NCBI GenBank assembly: GCA_028686425.1
Contig: JAQUBZ010000016.1
Coordinates: forward strand, 1-51,166
Direction: 5' to 3'
Length of the DNA stretch: 51,166 nucleotides
From: Bacteroidales bacterium
GTDB taxonomy: Bacteria; Bacteroidota; Bacteroidia; Bacteroidales; UBA932
A program made the translations under genes and the position numbers. Each line of letters begins with the position of its first letter. Within the stretch, counting starts at the first letter, position 1. Positions 17,275 to 27,300 of this stretch are shown piece by piece. A model generated the notes under the pieces. The model saw nothing but the letters and a program-made list of their open reading frames with translations, did no database searches and had not been told where the DNA came from.

Positions 17275-18276
17275 ATGGATAAAACTCAATATAAAAACGT
17301 ATTCGTATTTGTAGAACAAAGAGACGGTGTTATTCAATCAGTCGCTTTGGAATTGCTTGGCAAGGCACGCACTCTGGCCGATGTACTTGGTGAAAAAGTG
17401 GTAGCTGTGTTTCTTGGAAGCAAAATCTCCGATTCATGCAATGCTCTGATAGAGTATGGTGCGGATGAGGTGATACTCGTCGATAATCCTAATCTTAAAG
17501 ATTATATCACAGAACAATACACACAAGCTGTATCTCAGGTAATCTTGAATTTCAAGCCGTCAATCATGCTTTTCGGAGCAACCACCATCGGTCGTGACCT
17601 CGGTCCTCGTCTGGCTGCACGTCTCGGTACCGGTCTTACCGCCGATTGTACCAAACTTGAGATTTCGGAAGATACAAAAGAGTTGATGATGACTCGTCCC
17701 GCATTCGGCGGTAACCTTATGGCTACCATCATGTGTACCAATCACAGACCTCAGATGTCAACAGTACGTCCAGGTGTAATGCAGAAAATGCCTCAGGATA
17801 AGTCACGTAAAGGGGTTGTAACTCCTTTTGCCCCCAAATTCGATACTTCCAAATTTATCGTCAAACTGATCAAGACCGTCAAAGAGGACAAAGGTCTTGT
17901 CGATATCGCTGATGCCAAAGTGCTTGTATCAGGCGGTAGAGGTGTCGGTTGCAGGGAAGGATTTGATAAGTTGAGAGCTTTGGCAGATGTGCTCGGTGCT
18001 GAAGTGTCGTCTTCTCGTGCCATGGTTGATGCAGGTGTCATGCCTCATGAACGTCAGGTTGGCCAGACAGGTAAGACTGTCCGTCCGGATCTCTATTTTG
18101 CCCTTGGTATTTCCGGAGCTATCCAGCACCTTGCAGGTATGGAGGAATCTGAATTTATCGTTGCTGTCAATAAGGATAAGTTTGCACCCATTTTCAAGGT
18201 TGCGGATCTCGGCATTGTAGGTGATGTAAATAAAGTGGTTCCACTTCTTACTGAGAGGCTGAAGAAAAAATTGTAG
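17275..18276 (+). CDS. etfA: Electron transfer flavoprotein, alpha subunit
   Basis: A 333-residue EtfA/FixB-family protein. Domain I has an alpha/beta fold like EtfB. The C-terminal FAD-binding domain carries the conserved SGGRGVG turn and the GQTGKTV...GISGAIQHLAGM signature. With EtfB it passes electrons to or from butyryl-CoA dehydrogenase. It is the last gene of the operon and is followed within 20 bp by a strong terminator. Confidence 0.94.
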   Translation: MDKTQYKNVFVFVEQRDGVIQSVALELLGKARTLADVLGEKVVAVFLGSKISDSCNALIEYGADEVILVDNPNLKDYITEQYTQAVSQVILNFKPSIMLFGATTIGRDLGPRLAARLGTGLTADCTKLEISEDTKELMMTRPAFGGNLMATIMCTNHRPQMSTVRPGVMQKMPQDKSRKGVVTPFAPKFDTSKFIVKLIKTVKEDKGLVDIADAKVLVSGGRGVGCREGFDKLRALADVLGAEVSSSRAMVDAGVMPHERQVGQTGKTVRPDLYFALGISGAIQHLAGMEESEFIVAVNKDKFAPIFKVADLGIVGDVNKVVPLLTERLKKKL

Positions 18277-18296
18277 AAATCACTCAACTAAAATAT

Positions 18297-18332
18297 AAAA
18301 GCCGGTGTCATCGTAGTGAGATACCGGCTTTT
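18297..18332 (+). terminator. Terminator of the lysine/butyrate operon
   Basis: A 10-bp perfect stem (AAAAGCCGGT with ACCGGCTTTT) encloses a 16-nt loop. The A-rich left arm and U-rich right arm let it act in both directions, serving the convergent serine hydrolase gene as well. Confidence 0.88.
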
Positions 18333-18398
18333 ATACTATTAAGGCCCGTATGGGGCATGTTCATAAAGGTCTGGTTTATGATGCCGTACTGTGTCAGG

Positions 18399-19508
18399 TC
18401 AGTTGTTGATCCAATCACTGATGGGCAGGGTCTCTCCGAAGAATTGCTGCAGAATAGGGGTGACAATGTCATGCCCTTTGGCACTGTCGGTGAAATAGAC
18501 TACAGAGCTCCTGTCCTCAGGTCTGAAAATAAATAATGCCTTAAAATTGCCATTATCCCCCCAATGCCAATAATATTTTGGAGCAGCGGCATCGGACGGC
18601 TTGACAGAACCTATACCAATACACCAGTAAATGGTTGAATCACAATCTCTATGCTCGTCTGCATATCTGATGGCATGTACCTGCGGCGTAAGCATCTCTT
18701 TGTGACTTTGTTTTGAAAGACCTTTTCCTTCCATCAGAGCCGTGACAAAGCGGGAGTATTCAACGGCATTGGTTCTTAGCGTGTATGCACAATTTTCACG
18801 CGGGTGACGTCCCGTGCCTCGATTTTCGCTGTCGCGGTTGAAACCGGGCAGAGCGAGGGTGTCATATTGTGGAAGCCATCTGTATGATGTTGTCGGCATA
18901 TCGAATGGCTCAAATACCTCCTTACGTGCAATCTCATCGAGTGTGGAATGTCTTATAGCCTCAACTGCACGCTGAAGAAAAGCATAACCTTCACCTGAAT
19001 ATGAAAAACATGAGTCTGCAGGATATTTGAAAGAGATGATACTTGTCGGCCATTCCTCGGAAGAAGGACCTGCAGCCCAATTTGGAAGTCCGCTCTTGTG
19101 TGAAAGCACCATTCTTGCCGTTAATTTGCACGCCTGCTCCTTATCTTCAAATCGGTCAATATCTGTATATTCCGCTATTGGTTTGTCGAGATCGATCTCT
19201 CCATTATCAACCATTTTCATGACAATGTAGGCAAACACCGGTTTGCTTAGAGATGCGGCCTGAAAGATGCTGTTTGCCGTAACGTCATTGTCCATAAATG
19301 ATGCACTGTCAGGTACGGATACTACACAGACGTCATTAAATTTTTCATGATAAACGAGTTGAAGTGCCGGAATGCCGCAATCATTAACAAGGCTGTCAAT
19401 GACTGAAATTTTGTTAATCATTTCCTGTTGGCTGATTTTCTGTGCATTATTGGTACAGCTAATAGCCAGGGCTGAAAATAAGAGTAAAAAAAGTAAAAAA
19501 TTTTTCAT
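18399..19508 (-). CDS. Serine hydrolase lipoprotein, class C beta-lactamase/DD-peptidase fold
   Basis: The start at 19508 is chosen because MKNFLLFLLLFSALAISC gives a complete lipoprotein signal (Cys18). The longer frame would run back into the tRNA region. The 369-residue protein has the SxxK nucleophile motif as SLSK (Ser86, Lys89), a YSG triad in place of the usual YxN near FSYSGEGYAF, and HWGDNG as the third box. These are the marks of the beta-lactamase-related serine hydrolase family (PF00144), which includes DD-peptidases, esterases and AmpC-like enzymes. The natural substrate is unknown. The substituted third residue of the YxN box makes true beta-lactamase activity less likely. Confidence 0.85.
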   Translation of the reverse strand: MKNFLLFLLLFSALAISCTNNAQKISQQEMINKISVIDSLVNDCGIPALQLVYHEKFNDVCVVSVPDSASFMDNDVTANSIFQAASLSKPVFAYIVMKMVDNGEIDLDKPIAEYTDIDRFEDKEQACKLTARMVLSHKSGLPNWAAGPSSEEWPTSIISFKYPADSCFSYSGEGYAFLQRAVEAIRHSTLDEIARKEVFEPFDMPTTSYRWLPQYDTLALPGFNRDSENRGTGRHPRENCAYTLRTNAVEYSRFVTALMEGKGLSKQSHKEMLTPQVHAIRYADEHRDCDSTIYWCIGIGSVKPSDAAAPKYYWHWGDNGNFKALFIFRPEDRSSVVYFTDSAKGHDIVTPILQQFFGETLPISDWINN

Positions 19509-19560
19509 TATTTTTTTGTAATTAAAAATATTTGCATACCTTTGCAATCCCAAAACGAAA

Positions 19561-19635
19561 GGGAGCATAGCTCAGTTGGTTTAGAGCATCTGCCTTACAA
19601 GCAGAGGGTCGGGGGTTCGACTCCCTCTACTCCCA
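19561..19635 (+). tRNA. tRNA-Val (UAC anticodon)
   Basis: A full cloverleaf is visible. It has a 7-bp acceptor stem (with one A-C mismatch), a D-arm with GGTTTAGAG, an anticodon stem TCTGC/GCAGA with loop CTTACAA (TAC at 19596-19598), and a T-arm around GGTTCGACT. The CCA end is not encoded, and the sequence after the discriminator A reads CGA. A terminator follows directly. Confidence 0.95.
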
Positions 19636-19638
19636 CGA

Positions 19639-19666
19639 AACAGTCGGATTTCCGACTGTTTTTTTT
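19639..19666 (+). terminator. Rho-independent terminator after tRNA-Val
   Basis: A 9-bp perfect stem (AACAGTCGG with CCGACTGTT), a 4-nt loop and a run of Ts sit three bases after the tRNA end. Confidence 0.93.
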
Positions 19667-19669
19667 ATG

Positions 19670-19966
19670 TCACAAGTATTGTACATTGTAGTAACTTGAT
19701 GAGATATTGTCTTCATAATCAATCGTTAAAGTCATAGTGTTCCATTCCCTTGTCTTGTCGTGAGTTATCAGACACGTTATGTCGATTGTGTCCCACATTT
19801 CGCATTTGTGAGTTGCTCCATTACGGTCGATATATTCAAGTTCGTAGGCTATCTTATCGTCCTTCAACCATAATTTGAATAAAATCTTCTGCCAATGTGG
19901 TACATCAACGGCATCTTTGATAATTTGAATAATGTTTGACTCGTAATCAGGTGCTTTATAATCCAT
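19670..19966 (-). CDS. Small hypothetical protein, possibly immunity-like
   Basis: A 98-residue acidic soluble protein that I do not recognise with certainty. The order is a short N-terminal helix, then alternating strands with charged turns (for example KLWLKDDKIAYELEYIDRNG), and a Tyr-rich end. This layout is reminiscent of small YezG-like or other immunity proteins, but that is only a resemblance. It stands alone between a tRNA terminator and the fimbrial locus with no toxin gene next to it. The ATG is followed by an open frame to a stop near the tRNA terminator, which supports a real gene. Confidence 0.5.
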   Translation of the reverse strand: MDYKAPDYESNIIQIIKDAVDVPHWQKILFKLWLKDDKIAYELEYIDRNGATHKCEMWDTIDITCLITHDKTREWNTMTLTIDYEDNISSSYYNVQYL

Positions 19967-20008
19967 ACTGTCGTAAATAATATTTAATTATCAAAGTTAA
20001 GAAAAAAA

Positions 20009-21073
20009 TCACAATCGGATATTATTTATTTTGACGATATTCCATCCATGCTCATGGATGTGGGACTTGGTGATGTCCGATGAATTGACATAATAAAGAG
20101 GAGGATCCGCAGATACATAATGTCCATTCGAAGTGAGATCGATACAATCGATTTCGTATGATGTGTTGGCTTCAAGGGTGTTGAATTGAATAGGGTAGAA
20201 CGTTGGCGTGTATTCAATCTGGCCCGACAATATCAATTTAGTCTTTACATCGGTCGATGATGTAGGGTAACAATAAAAATAGACGGGAGTGGAGTATGTC
20301 GCCCCTTTTTCCAAATATCCGATGTTACAGCCCAGATGAGTGTTGTATGTATAATTGCCACTTCCTAAAATGTAGTTGCCTAATTCCGTGCCTGCCAATG
20401 TAATGGAATACGAACTCCAAAGATTTGACGCATCGACATCAACTCCCGAGGGACGTATTGTGGCATATCCGCAGATTGAAGACATGTTTGCGGACAGATA
20501 TGCGATGCCTCTGTATGTCATCTTGATGGATTTGATGACGATACGCGACACGAGTTTGTTCAACTCTACGGATACATTTGTATTGCCGCTTACGCTTACT
20601 GTGGAAATCCCGTACATGGTATAGATTCCGGGATATTCCTTTTCGATATTGGAAACGCATGAAGAAGATTTGCCGCTGTAGAAATTATATATCTCCTGTT
20701 CCGTATGCTGTGAATTGGCGATAATGAGTATCGTCTTGATACCTTCATGAGAGTTTATTGAGATGGTTCTATCTGTAATCGAGGTTGTTACCGGATAACC
20801 GGTACTTCTGTTCCATGCATCTGAAATGCGCTGATGCTTTTCAAGCCTGCTATTGCTGTCGAATATCAGGATGTCGAGACTTCTGATAGTCGAACATAAT
20901 TCCGTATTTGTGAAATTACTCCCCGAAAGTTTGGTATCAGGCATCTGTACGGCATAGTTGTGTGAAACGGCCAGATTTATATTGAGTGTGGCGTCATCAT
21001 ATTTGGTGCATGCTTCCGTTAATATTCCAATAACAAGTAATAATATGATTGTTAGTGTATTATGTATTTTCAT
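20009..21073 (-). CDS. FimA/Mfa-type fimbrial protein, second (minor or accessory) subunit
   Basis: A 354-residue lipoprotein (signal ending GILTEAC, Cys22). It has the features of Bacteroidales fimbrilins: SLDILIFDSNSRLEKHQR early in the mature part, KTILIIANSQ and VSVELNKLVSRIVIKSIKM in the middle. These mark the N-terminal transthyretin-like domain exported as a lipoprotein and assembled by strand exchange. It lies downstream of a related gene in the same direction, so the pair probably encodes a major subunit and an accessory/tip or anchor subunit. Which is which is inferred from order only. Cysteines near positions 60 and 135 are unlike the upstream paralogue. Confidence 0.75.
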   Translation of the reverse strand: MKIHNTLTIILLLVIGILTEACTKYDDATLNINLAVSHNYAVQMPDTKLSGSNFTNTELCSTIRSLDILIFDSNSRLEKHQRISDAWNRSTGYPVTTSITDRTISINSHEGIKTILIIANSQHTEQEIYNFYSGKSSSCVSNIEKEYPGIYTMYGISTVSVSGNTNVSVELNKLVSRIVIKSIKMTYRGIAYLSANMSSICGYATIRPSGVDVDASNLWSSYSITLAGTELGNYILGSGNYTYNTHLGCNIGYLEKGATYSTPVYFYCYPTSSTDVKTKLILSGQIEYTPTFYPIQFNTLEANTSYEIDCIDLTSNGHYVSADPPLYYVNSSDITKSHIHEHGWNIVKINNIRL

Positions 21074-21090
21074 GACGATTAATATTAATA

Positions 21091-21116
21091 ATGCAGCACG
21101 ATTGCCCGTGCTGCAT
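21091..21116 (-). other. Hairpin between the two fimbrial genes
   Basis: A perfect 10-bp stem (ATGCAGCACG with CGTGCTGCAT) with a 6-nt loop lies in the 54-bp gap. Downstream on the minus strand the sequence is AT-rich without a clean T-run. It may act as a partial terminator or stabiliser so that the first gene is expressed more than the second. Confidence 0.6.
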
Positions 21117-21127
21117 ATTTAAAACGA

Positions 21128-22186
21128 TTAAATAGTGATAGTGGCATAAGACTTTTTAGTCCAATCCTTAACTGTCAAAGTCAGGGATACGGCACCTTTT
21201 TCTACTTCAATATCAGGCCTGTCGCTTCCCGGTCGTGTAATAATCATATTGGAAATCTCATAAGTCATGTTACGTGACAGCATATATGTCGCTCCCGGTG
21301 CATCGGTGATGACAATCGGATAGTAATATAGCTGAGAATTAAGCTTTCCTTCAATTACAAGCATAGTCTTGGCCGAAGCATCGGAATTGGCATAGCAGTA
21401 GAAGTAATTGGGAGTGGTGTATGCTGTTCCTGTAATGTTCGGTAATGATGTCCCCAACATTGAACTCATGGCACATCCAACTGTATCAGCCGGTACAAGT
21501 GCATTCTGATTAAGTTTGGTGCCGCTGCCAAGTCCCGTGGAAATGGATGTATTTGGGTTTACATTAATAAGGTAAACCTTGACATCCGTCAGAGGCAATC
21601 CTGCATAACCTCCCGTAAATGCCGTCTGTAATGAAAGCAGTTCAACTCTTGAAACAAGTCTGTTCAACTCGATATTGACGGTAATATCACTTGTAATATT
21701 CTGAGTAGCTTTGCCGAGCATGAAGAAGTTTCGGGCATTTTCGCTTTTAAGCGATGAAACTTTTGCTTCAAGCTCGCTTAAAGTCTTTATGCTTGCAAAT
21801 TGTGCAAGATCGTGGGAATTGGCAATTGCATAAATAGTCTTGCTTCCCTTTGATACAGTGATGTTGAAACTGACAGGAGTATTTCCCGATTTGAGTGCAA
21901 TAGGGGAGCCGCTCTGTGATGTGTAGGCATCAAGACTTCCATTGGAATTGAATGCAAAGATCTGCAATGTCTGAACTTCCGCATCAAATGTGGAGTTGCC
22001 GTGATTGGTGCCGGAAGCCTTGGTTGCAGGCTGAAGTCCCGGTGATGCTACAGAAGTTGAATTAATCGGTGCAAAAGCGATGTTTACGACCGCTTTGTTG
22101 GATACTTCAATGTTGCCCTTATTACACGATGTAACGGACACGAGTGCCATGATGGGCACGATGAGATTTAATACTCTTTTTACCAT
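21128..22186 (-). CDS. FimA/Mfa-type major fimbrial subunit
   Basis: A 352-residue fimbrilin precursor with a lipoprotein signal (ALVSVTSC, Cys21). A Ser/Ala/Gly-rich prosegment contains a TKAS site that could be cut by a trypsin-like protease during assembly. The fimbrilin core follows (VQTLQIFAFNSNGSLDAY, KTIYAIANSHDL, VNIELNRLVSRVELLSLQ). The C-terminus ends in a beta strand pattern (VKDWTKKSYATITI) like the donor strand of Mfa/FimA proteins. The upstream position, a good -7 box and a hairpin before the next gene suggest that it is the abundant subunit. Fimbriae of this class mediate adhesion and biofilm growth. Confidence 0.8.
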   Translation of the reverse strand: MVKRVLNLIVPIMALVSVTSCNKGNIEVSNKAVVNIAFAPINSTSVASPGLQPATKASGTNHGNSTFDAEVQTLQIFAFNSNGSLDAYTSQSGSPIALKSGNTPVSFNITVSKGSKTIYAIANSHDLAQFASIKTLSELEAKVSSLKSENARNFFMLGKATQNITSDITVNIELNRLVSRVELLSLQTAFTGGYAGLPLTDVKVYLINVNPNTSISTGLGSGTKLNQNALVPADTVGCAMSSMLGTSLPNITGTAYTTPNYFYCYANSDASAKTMLVIEGKLNSQLYYYPIVITDAPGATYMLSRNMTYEISNMIITRPGSDRPDIEVEKGAVSLTLTVKDWTKKSYATITI

Positions 22187-22231
22187 AATTTTTTGTTTTA
22201 AGTAAATAAAATGTGTTGTGTTTGTTCAGTG

Positions 22232-22239
22232 CAAAAGTA
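22232..22239 (-). promoter_or_regulatory. Predicted -7 box of the fimbrial operon
   Basis: The minus strand reads TACTTTTG, an exact TAnnTTTG match, 46 bp before the start codon. No clear -33 TTTG is seen at the standard distance, so strength may depend on an activator. Confidence 0.55.
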
Positions 22240-22441
22240 TAGGCTCTCAAATAGAATAAAAAGGGGTTTTGTCAACTTTTGTCCGGATTGAAAAATATAT
22301 TTGGATTCTCGAAAAATTGCGATTTTTGTTAAATAAAAAGAGACTTTAAATACTGACAAATTGTCCGTATTGCGCCGTTGGTATCTTTTTTGTTTTTTAG
22401 TCGGAACAAATCAACAAAATAAACATTTAAAATTATATAAT

Positions 22442-24304
22442 ATGGCACAAGGAAAAATTGGAGTTACGACCGAGAATATATTTCCGGTCATTAAGAAGTT
22501 CCTCTATTCGGATCATGACATTTTTGTAAGAGAATTGGTGGCAAATGCAGTTGATGCCTCCCAGAAGATGAAAGCGCTTGCAAGTTCGGGCGATTTTAAG
22601 GGAGAACTCGGAGATATGACTATCAGAGTGGCTTTGGATGAAAAGAAAAAGACACTGACCATTACCGACAGGGGTATCGGCATGACGGAAGAGGAGGTGG
22701 ACAAGTATATCAATCAGATTGCATTTTCAAGTGCAGGAGAGTTTTTGGAGAAGTATAAAGAGCAGATTGGCAGCATTATAGGACATTTCGGACTTGGTTT
22801 CTATTCTGCTTTTATGGTATCTGAAAAGGTTGAAATAGAGACTTTGTCGTGGAAAGAGGGATCAAAAGGGGTTAAGTGGGAGTGTTCCGGAGACCCGGAA
22901 TACAAGATGTCGGAGTGTGACAAGGAGGACAGAGGCACCGTAATTACTCTTTATCTTGATGAAGAATCTAAGGAATTTGCAGAAGAAGGCAAGATAAACA
23001 GCTTATTGACAAAGTATTGCAAGTTTATGCCAATTCCAATCTGTTTCGGAAAGAAAAAGGAGTGGAAAGATGGCAAATATGTCGATACCGATAATGATAA
23101 CATTATCAACAATACCGAACCTCTATGGGCGAAGAAGCCTGCCGATCTGAAAGATGAGGATTATATGAATTTCTACAAGGAGCTTTATCCTATGCAGGAT
23201 GCCCCTCTGTTCTATATTCATCTGAATGTGGATTATCCGTTTAATCTGACCGGTATTCTCTATTTCCCGAAGGTGAAAGATCAGATGGAATTAACGAGAA
23301 ATAAGATTCAACTATATTGTAATCAGATGTTTGTGACTGATTCTGTAGAGAATATAGTTCCGGAATTTCTTACATTGCTCCATGGCGTGATTGATTCTCC
23401 CGATATTCCGCTGAATGTGTCGAGAAGTTATCTGCAGTCTGATGCCAATGTAAAGAAGATTTCGGGTTATATAACGAAGAAAGTTGCCGACAGACTTGAA
23501 GATATAGCAAAGAATGATAAGGCCGAATTTGAATCGAAATGGGACAATTTGAAGTTGTTTATCGAATATGGTATGCTGACTGACGAAAAGTTCTGTGAGA
23601 GAGCTCAAAAGTTCGCTTTGCTGAAGAATACGGATGGAAAGTATTTCAATTATGAGGATTACCGCAAGGCAGTCGAGACTGAACAGACCAATAAGGATAA
23701 GAAAGTAGTGTTCCTTTATACCACAAATGCGGTTAATCAGTTTCAATATATTGAGGCTGCAAAGAACAAGGGTTATGATGTGTTGGTATTTGATTGTGGT
23801 CTCGATGCACATTTTGTGAATTTAATAGAGAACAAGTTGGAGAATGTATCTCTTGCCCGTGTAGATTCCGATTCGATTGATAAATTGATTGTCAAGGGAG
23901 ATGTAGCCAAGTTCGAGATTTCGGAGGAAGATCAGAAGAAATTGACAGAGGTGTTTGAATCAATTCTTCCGAAGGAGAACAACTATATCGTCACAGTTGA
24001 AAATCTTGGTGAAAATGCCCAGCCTATTCTGATTACACAGAGTGAGTTTATGAGGCGTTACAGGGATATGGCTGCTCTGGGCGGTGGTATGAACTTCTAT
24101 GGAGAAATGCCTGATTCATACAACATTACAGTTAATGCCGAAAATCCTGTCATAAAGAAGATCATGGGTGATGCCGGTGTGAGTGCGCTTACTGCCGATA
24201 ATACTCTTCTGAAACAGGTTTCGGACTTGGCTCTGTTGGCTAACAATATGCTGAAAGGCAAAGAGTTGAGCGACTTTATCAAGAGAAGCGAAAGTTTGCT
24301 TTAA
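22442..24304 (+). CDS. htpG: Molecular chaperone HtpG (Hsp90)
   Basis: A 620-residue Hsp90. I take the ATG at 22442 (MAQGKIGVTTENIF), since upstream in-frame codons encode nothing family-like. The N-terminal GHKL ATPase domain has the ATP-site motifs LVANAVDAS, TDRGIGMT and GHFGLGFYS. The middle domain contains the conserved NVSRSYLQ segment with the catalytic Arg, and the C-terminal dimerisation domain is present. It refolds or stabilises client proteins in the cytoplasm. It runs toward the amidase gene, and the two stop codons are 1 bp apart. Confidence 0.96.
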   Translation: MAQGKIGVTTENIFPVIKKFLYSDHDIFVRELVANAVDASQKMKALASSGDFKGELGDMTIRVALDEKKKTLTITDRGIGMTEEEVDKYINQIAFSSAGEFLEKYKEQIGSIIGHFGLGFYSAFMVSEKVEIETLSWKEGSKGVKWECSGDPEYKMSECDKEDRGTVITLYLDEESKEFAEEGKINSLLTKYCKFMPIPICFGKKKEWKDGKYVDTDNDNIINNTEPLWAKKPADLKDEDYMNFYKELYPMQDAPLFYIHLNVDYPFNLTGILYFPKVKDQMELTRNKIQLYCNQMFVTDSVENIVPEFLTLLHGVIDSPDIPLNVSRSYLQSDANVKKISGYITKKVADRLEDIAKNDKAEFESKWDNLKLFIEYGMLTDEKFCERAQKFALLKNTDGKYFNYEDYRKAVETEQTNKDKKVVFLYTTNAVNQFQYIEAAKNKGYDVLVFDCGLDAHFVNLIENKLENVSLARVDSDSIDKLIVKGDVAKFEISEEDQKKLTEVFESILPKENNYIVTVENLGENAQPILITQSEFMRRYRDMAALGGGMNFYGEMPDSYNITVNAENPVIKKIMGDAGVSALTADNTLLKQVSDLALLANNMLKGKELSDFIKRSESLL

Positions 24305-24305
24305 C

Positions 24306-27300
24306 TTATTTCTTTTGAAAGAAATTCAGTATGTCGTATATAATCTTGTCTATTTGAGCCTGACTCTCAAGGGCTTCTATCGGGAAGCCGAGTGATACGG
24401 CTTTGTAAACGTCTCCGTCATATACAACTCCGGCCGAAATATTGTTGTCATTGTACCTATATACAGTATAGGCTTTAGGATCGGTAGGAACGAGGGCATC
24501 AGGAGTTTCAACAGCGTAACGCTCAGTGTTGGGCTTTGTATTGAATCTGTAGAGTTCGTTTACATTGACAGTTGAAGAAGCAGGTATTCCGAGAGGATTT
24601 TGTACAGCCTTTATCTCGCCTGTCTTTGAGGCATAATTGGTCATCCATCTGTATTTCAGAATATTTGAAGCAAAGCTCATGGATGGTACGATAATATCGG
24701 CATTCATGGTGGAGTCTATATCGAAATCGTATATTTTGTCCCAGATGTCGCTTGCGATATTGGCTCCCGATATGAGCAAATTGCCTCCACTGAGAGCGTA
24801 ACTTTCGATTTTATGCTGAAAATCAAGAGGAAATACTCTGTATTTGAGATTTCCTGCACCCTTTCTTCCAATCATGGTGGTTACCTGTTTGCCGCAAATA
24901 ATATCGACTACAGGGTAGTTATCCATATTGATTCTTGAAGATGTGATAGCGTCACGACTTGTGGATACGAAGCTGTAACCTGCTTTCATCAAGGCTATTC
25001 CGTGAATATATGGGTAATCGAATGTGTTCCCGGCGACTACCGTCGTCTCGTAATCGGCCCAAGAGGCGCCAAATCCGGGTGCATCATCATCCATCCATGG
25101 AATTTCTCTGCGAAATTCGTGTTGTGCACCTATATATGATATGTCTCGCAGGTATGGAACTCCTGCATCTATTGCATCTTGAAAACCTGCCCGTGAGGAA
25201 TCTCTCGTGGCAAAGCTCGAAGGTGCCGAAATTCTGTCGAAATTGTTGACTACCAATACCGTTCGGGATTGGTCCGGAGTATCTGTCAGGCCTACGGAGA
25301 GTATCTCCGACGGGAAACTTTCACCACCGGCGTTGACAGCTGTTATCATGAAGCTGTATATTTTTCCCGGTTCGACGGCCATTCTCGCATTTTCTCCCCT
25401 GACAAGGAAGCCGTTGTCAAATCCTCCCTTGTCAACTCTTGTATAAACAATGTATCCGTCAGGGTAGGCGGTACTTTCGGTAGAGTCTTTGGTCGGAAGC
25501 CAATTAAGGTTAACACAGTGACCACCATTCGCATCTGTATCTATTTCTGCTGAAAATGTATTGATAGGCAGAGGTTGAACGGTGTATTCAAAATCGTTGA
25601 TATATGCTATATATTTCAGCATACCTTTGTATATGGCTCTTGATACGCAGAATCGGAATGACGGGTCAAGTCCGTAGCGCATGTCTGCAAAGTTCTGGTG
25701 AGAAAGCAGTTCAAGCAGCATGGCCGGCACTTCAGGGCTTCTCGATTCGGAATATGAGCGGTCCCAAAGTCCTCTTCTTGACCATATAGGCTCAAAATTG
25801 GCTCTGATGTCGGATACTATCTGTGTCTGTACGATGTCGGTGAGGTCCCTGGCTATGATTCTTTTTTCGCCGTTCGGATATTTGTCGGAAGAGTTGGAGA
25901 GGCGTGTATAAATTGCCAATGATCCGATGATGGAGTCGTTGAGTGTGGTACCTGCATCTGTATGGAATGCAAATGACAAGTCAAGAGGAATATTATAACC
26001 TTTCCTGCCCGGCTTCAGATAGGAGCCGTCGGATAGGGTATTGACCCATTGACCGCGTGATTGGTAATCGTCATTATAGTCGGTCATGTCTCTGTTGATA
26101 GAGTAAATCGTATCGTTGAATCCTGCCCATTGCAGCCAATATCTTGCCCCCTCTGTAAAGCGCGGATACCCCGAAATTTCAGGAGATACGGTGAAATCCG
26201 TCTCTATTGGTTTTCCTTCAGGGTCAACTTCGGCAGGTTTGCGGGCTATATTTCCCATACCACCTCCAAATTTAACTGCATCGGCTGTTGTAACAATTTT
26301 GTTACTTTCATTGTAGGTGTTCAGAAAGACTCCATGGTTGTTGTTTTTCCCTTTTTCAAAGTAAAATCTGCCAAGATATATCCATGTTCCGCCTCCCATT
26401 GTCTGATTGACTGAAAATGTAGTGATGCCGCCACTGTAGCGCACTTCATATCGGGCTTTCGGATTTCCGTTTTTGACGGTTTGGTATGAAACATATACTG
26501 CATATTCTCCCGCTTGAGGAATGTCCGGAATCCATGACGCCGAAGCATTTCCCGAAGCAGAGCGGGCTGTTCCCATTTTGAATGGATTCTCCTTATATAG
26601 ATAGAAATCTTTGGTATTTGCAAATCCCGAATCGGGTGCAGCATTCCATTTTCCGATTTCGGAGTAACCCGAATCGGGCGTGTCATTATCTACAACCACT
26701 TCATGACTTTGCCAGTCGCGTTCTCTCGGAAGCAGGACATTCGCACCTGCATTTTCAAGCATAGGTACTAAAAACGGCAGGACATAGCTCTGAGTATATA
26801 GGTCTTCTACCGTCTCGAATATGCGGGCACGCTGCCATTCCCATCTTTTCAACTTTGGTTCGTAGTAGTATCCGTGGCTCTGCCATATAGCTATATGTCT
26901 GTTCTGCAGGCCGCTTTCAATCCGATTGGATTTGGATTTGTTTGTCACGAGGGGAGCAGAGAGCTTTTTGTGGTATTTGCCGTTGAATTTTTTGTGCTCT
27001 TTTACAAAATCGTTATTGCGGTCGGAAGTGTAATAATTGGATTTAAGGTCTTCTAAAGGCTGTCCGTTGGTGTATATCTTCAGTTTACCTGAATATTTGA
27101 GATATTGTTCAGGCATAAAATGCCTTACAATAGCATAGATGTCTTCAATTTGTTTCTCTCTGAGCGGATATTCGCTCAATCCGGTCTTGAATCGGAGTGT
27201 CATTGTCTTCTTTCTGATCAGCAGAGTATCAATTCTGATGTATCCTGCAGAGGCATATTGAGATAGATAATTCTGAAGAGAATCAGTTGCCGGAGCGAAT

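Noticed and set aside
18399-19508. A functional class C beta-lactamase
   Set aside because: SxxK is present but the YxN box reads YSG and the third box is HWG. The lipoprotein form also suggests a general serine hydrolase or peptidase.
22361-22441. Upstream start for htpG
   Set aside because: The extra 27 residues are unrelated to Hsp90, whereas MAQGKIGVTTENIF is the usual beginning.
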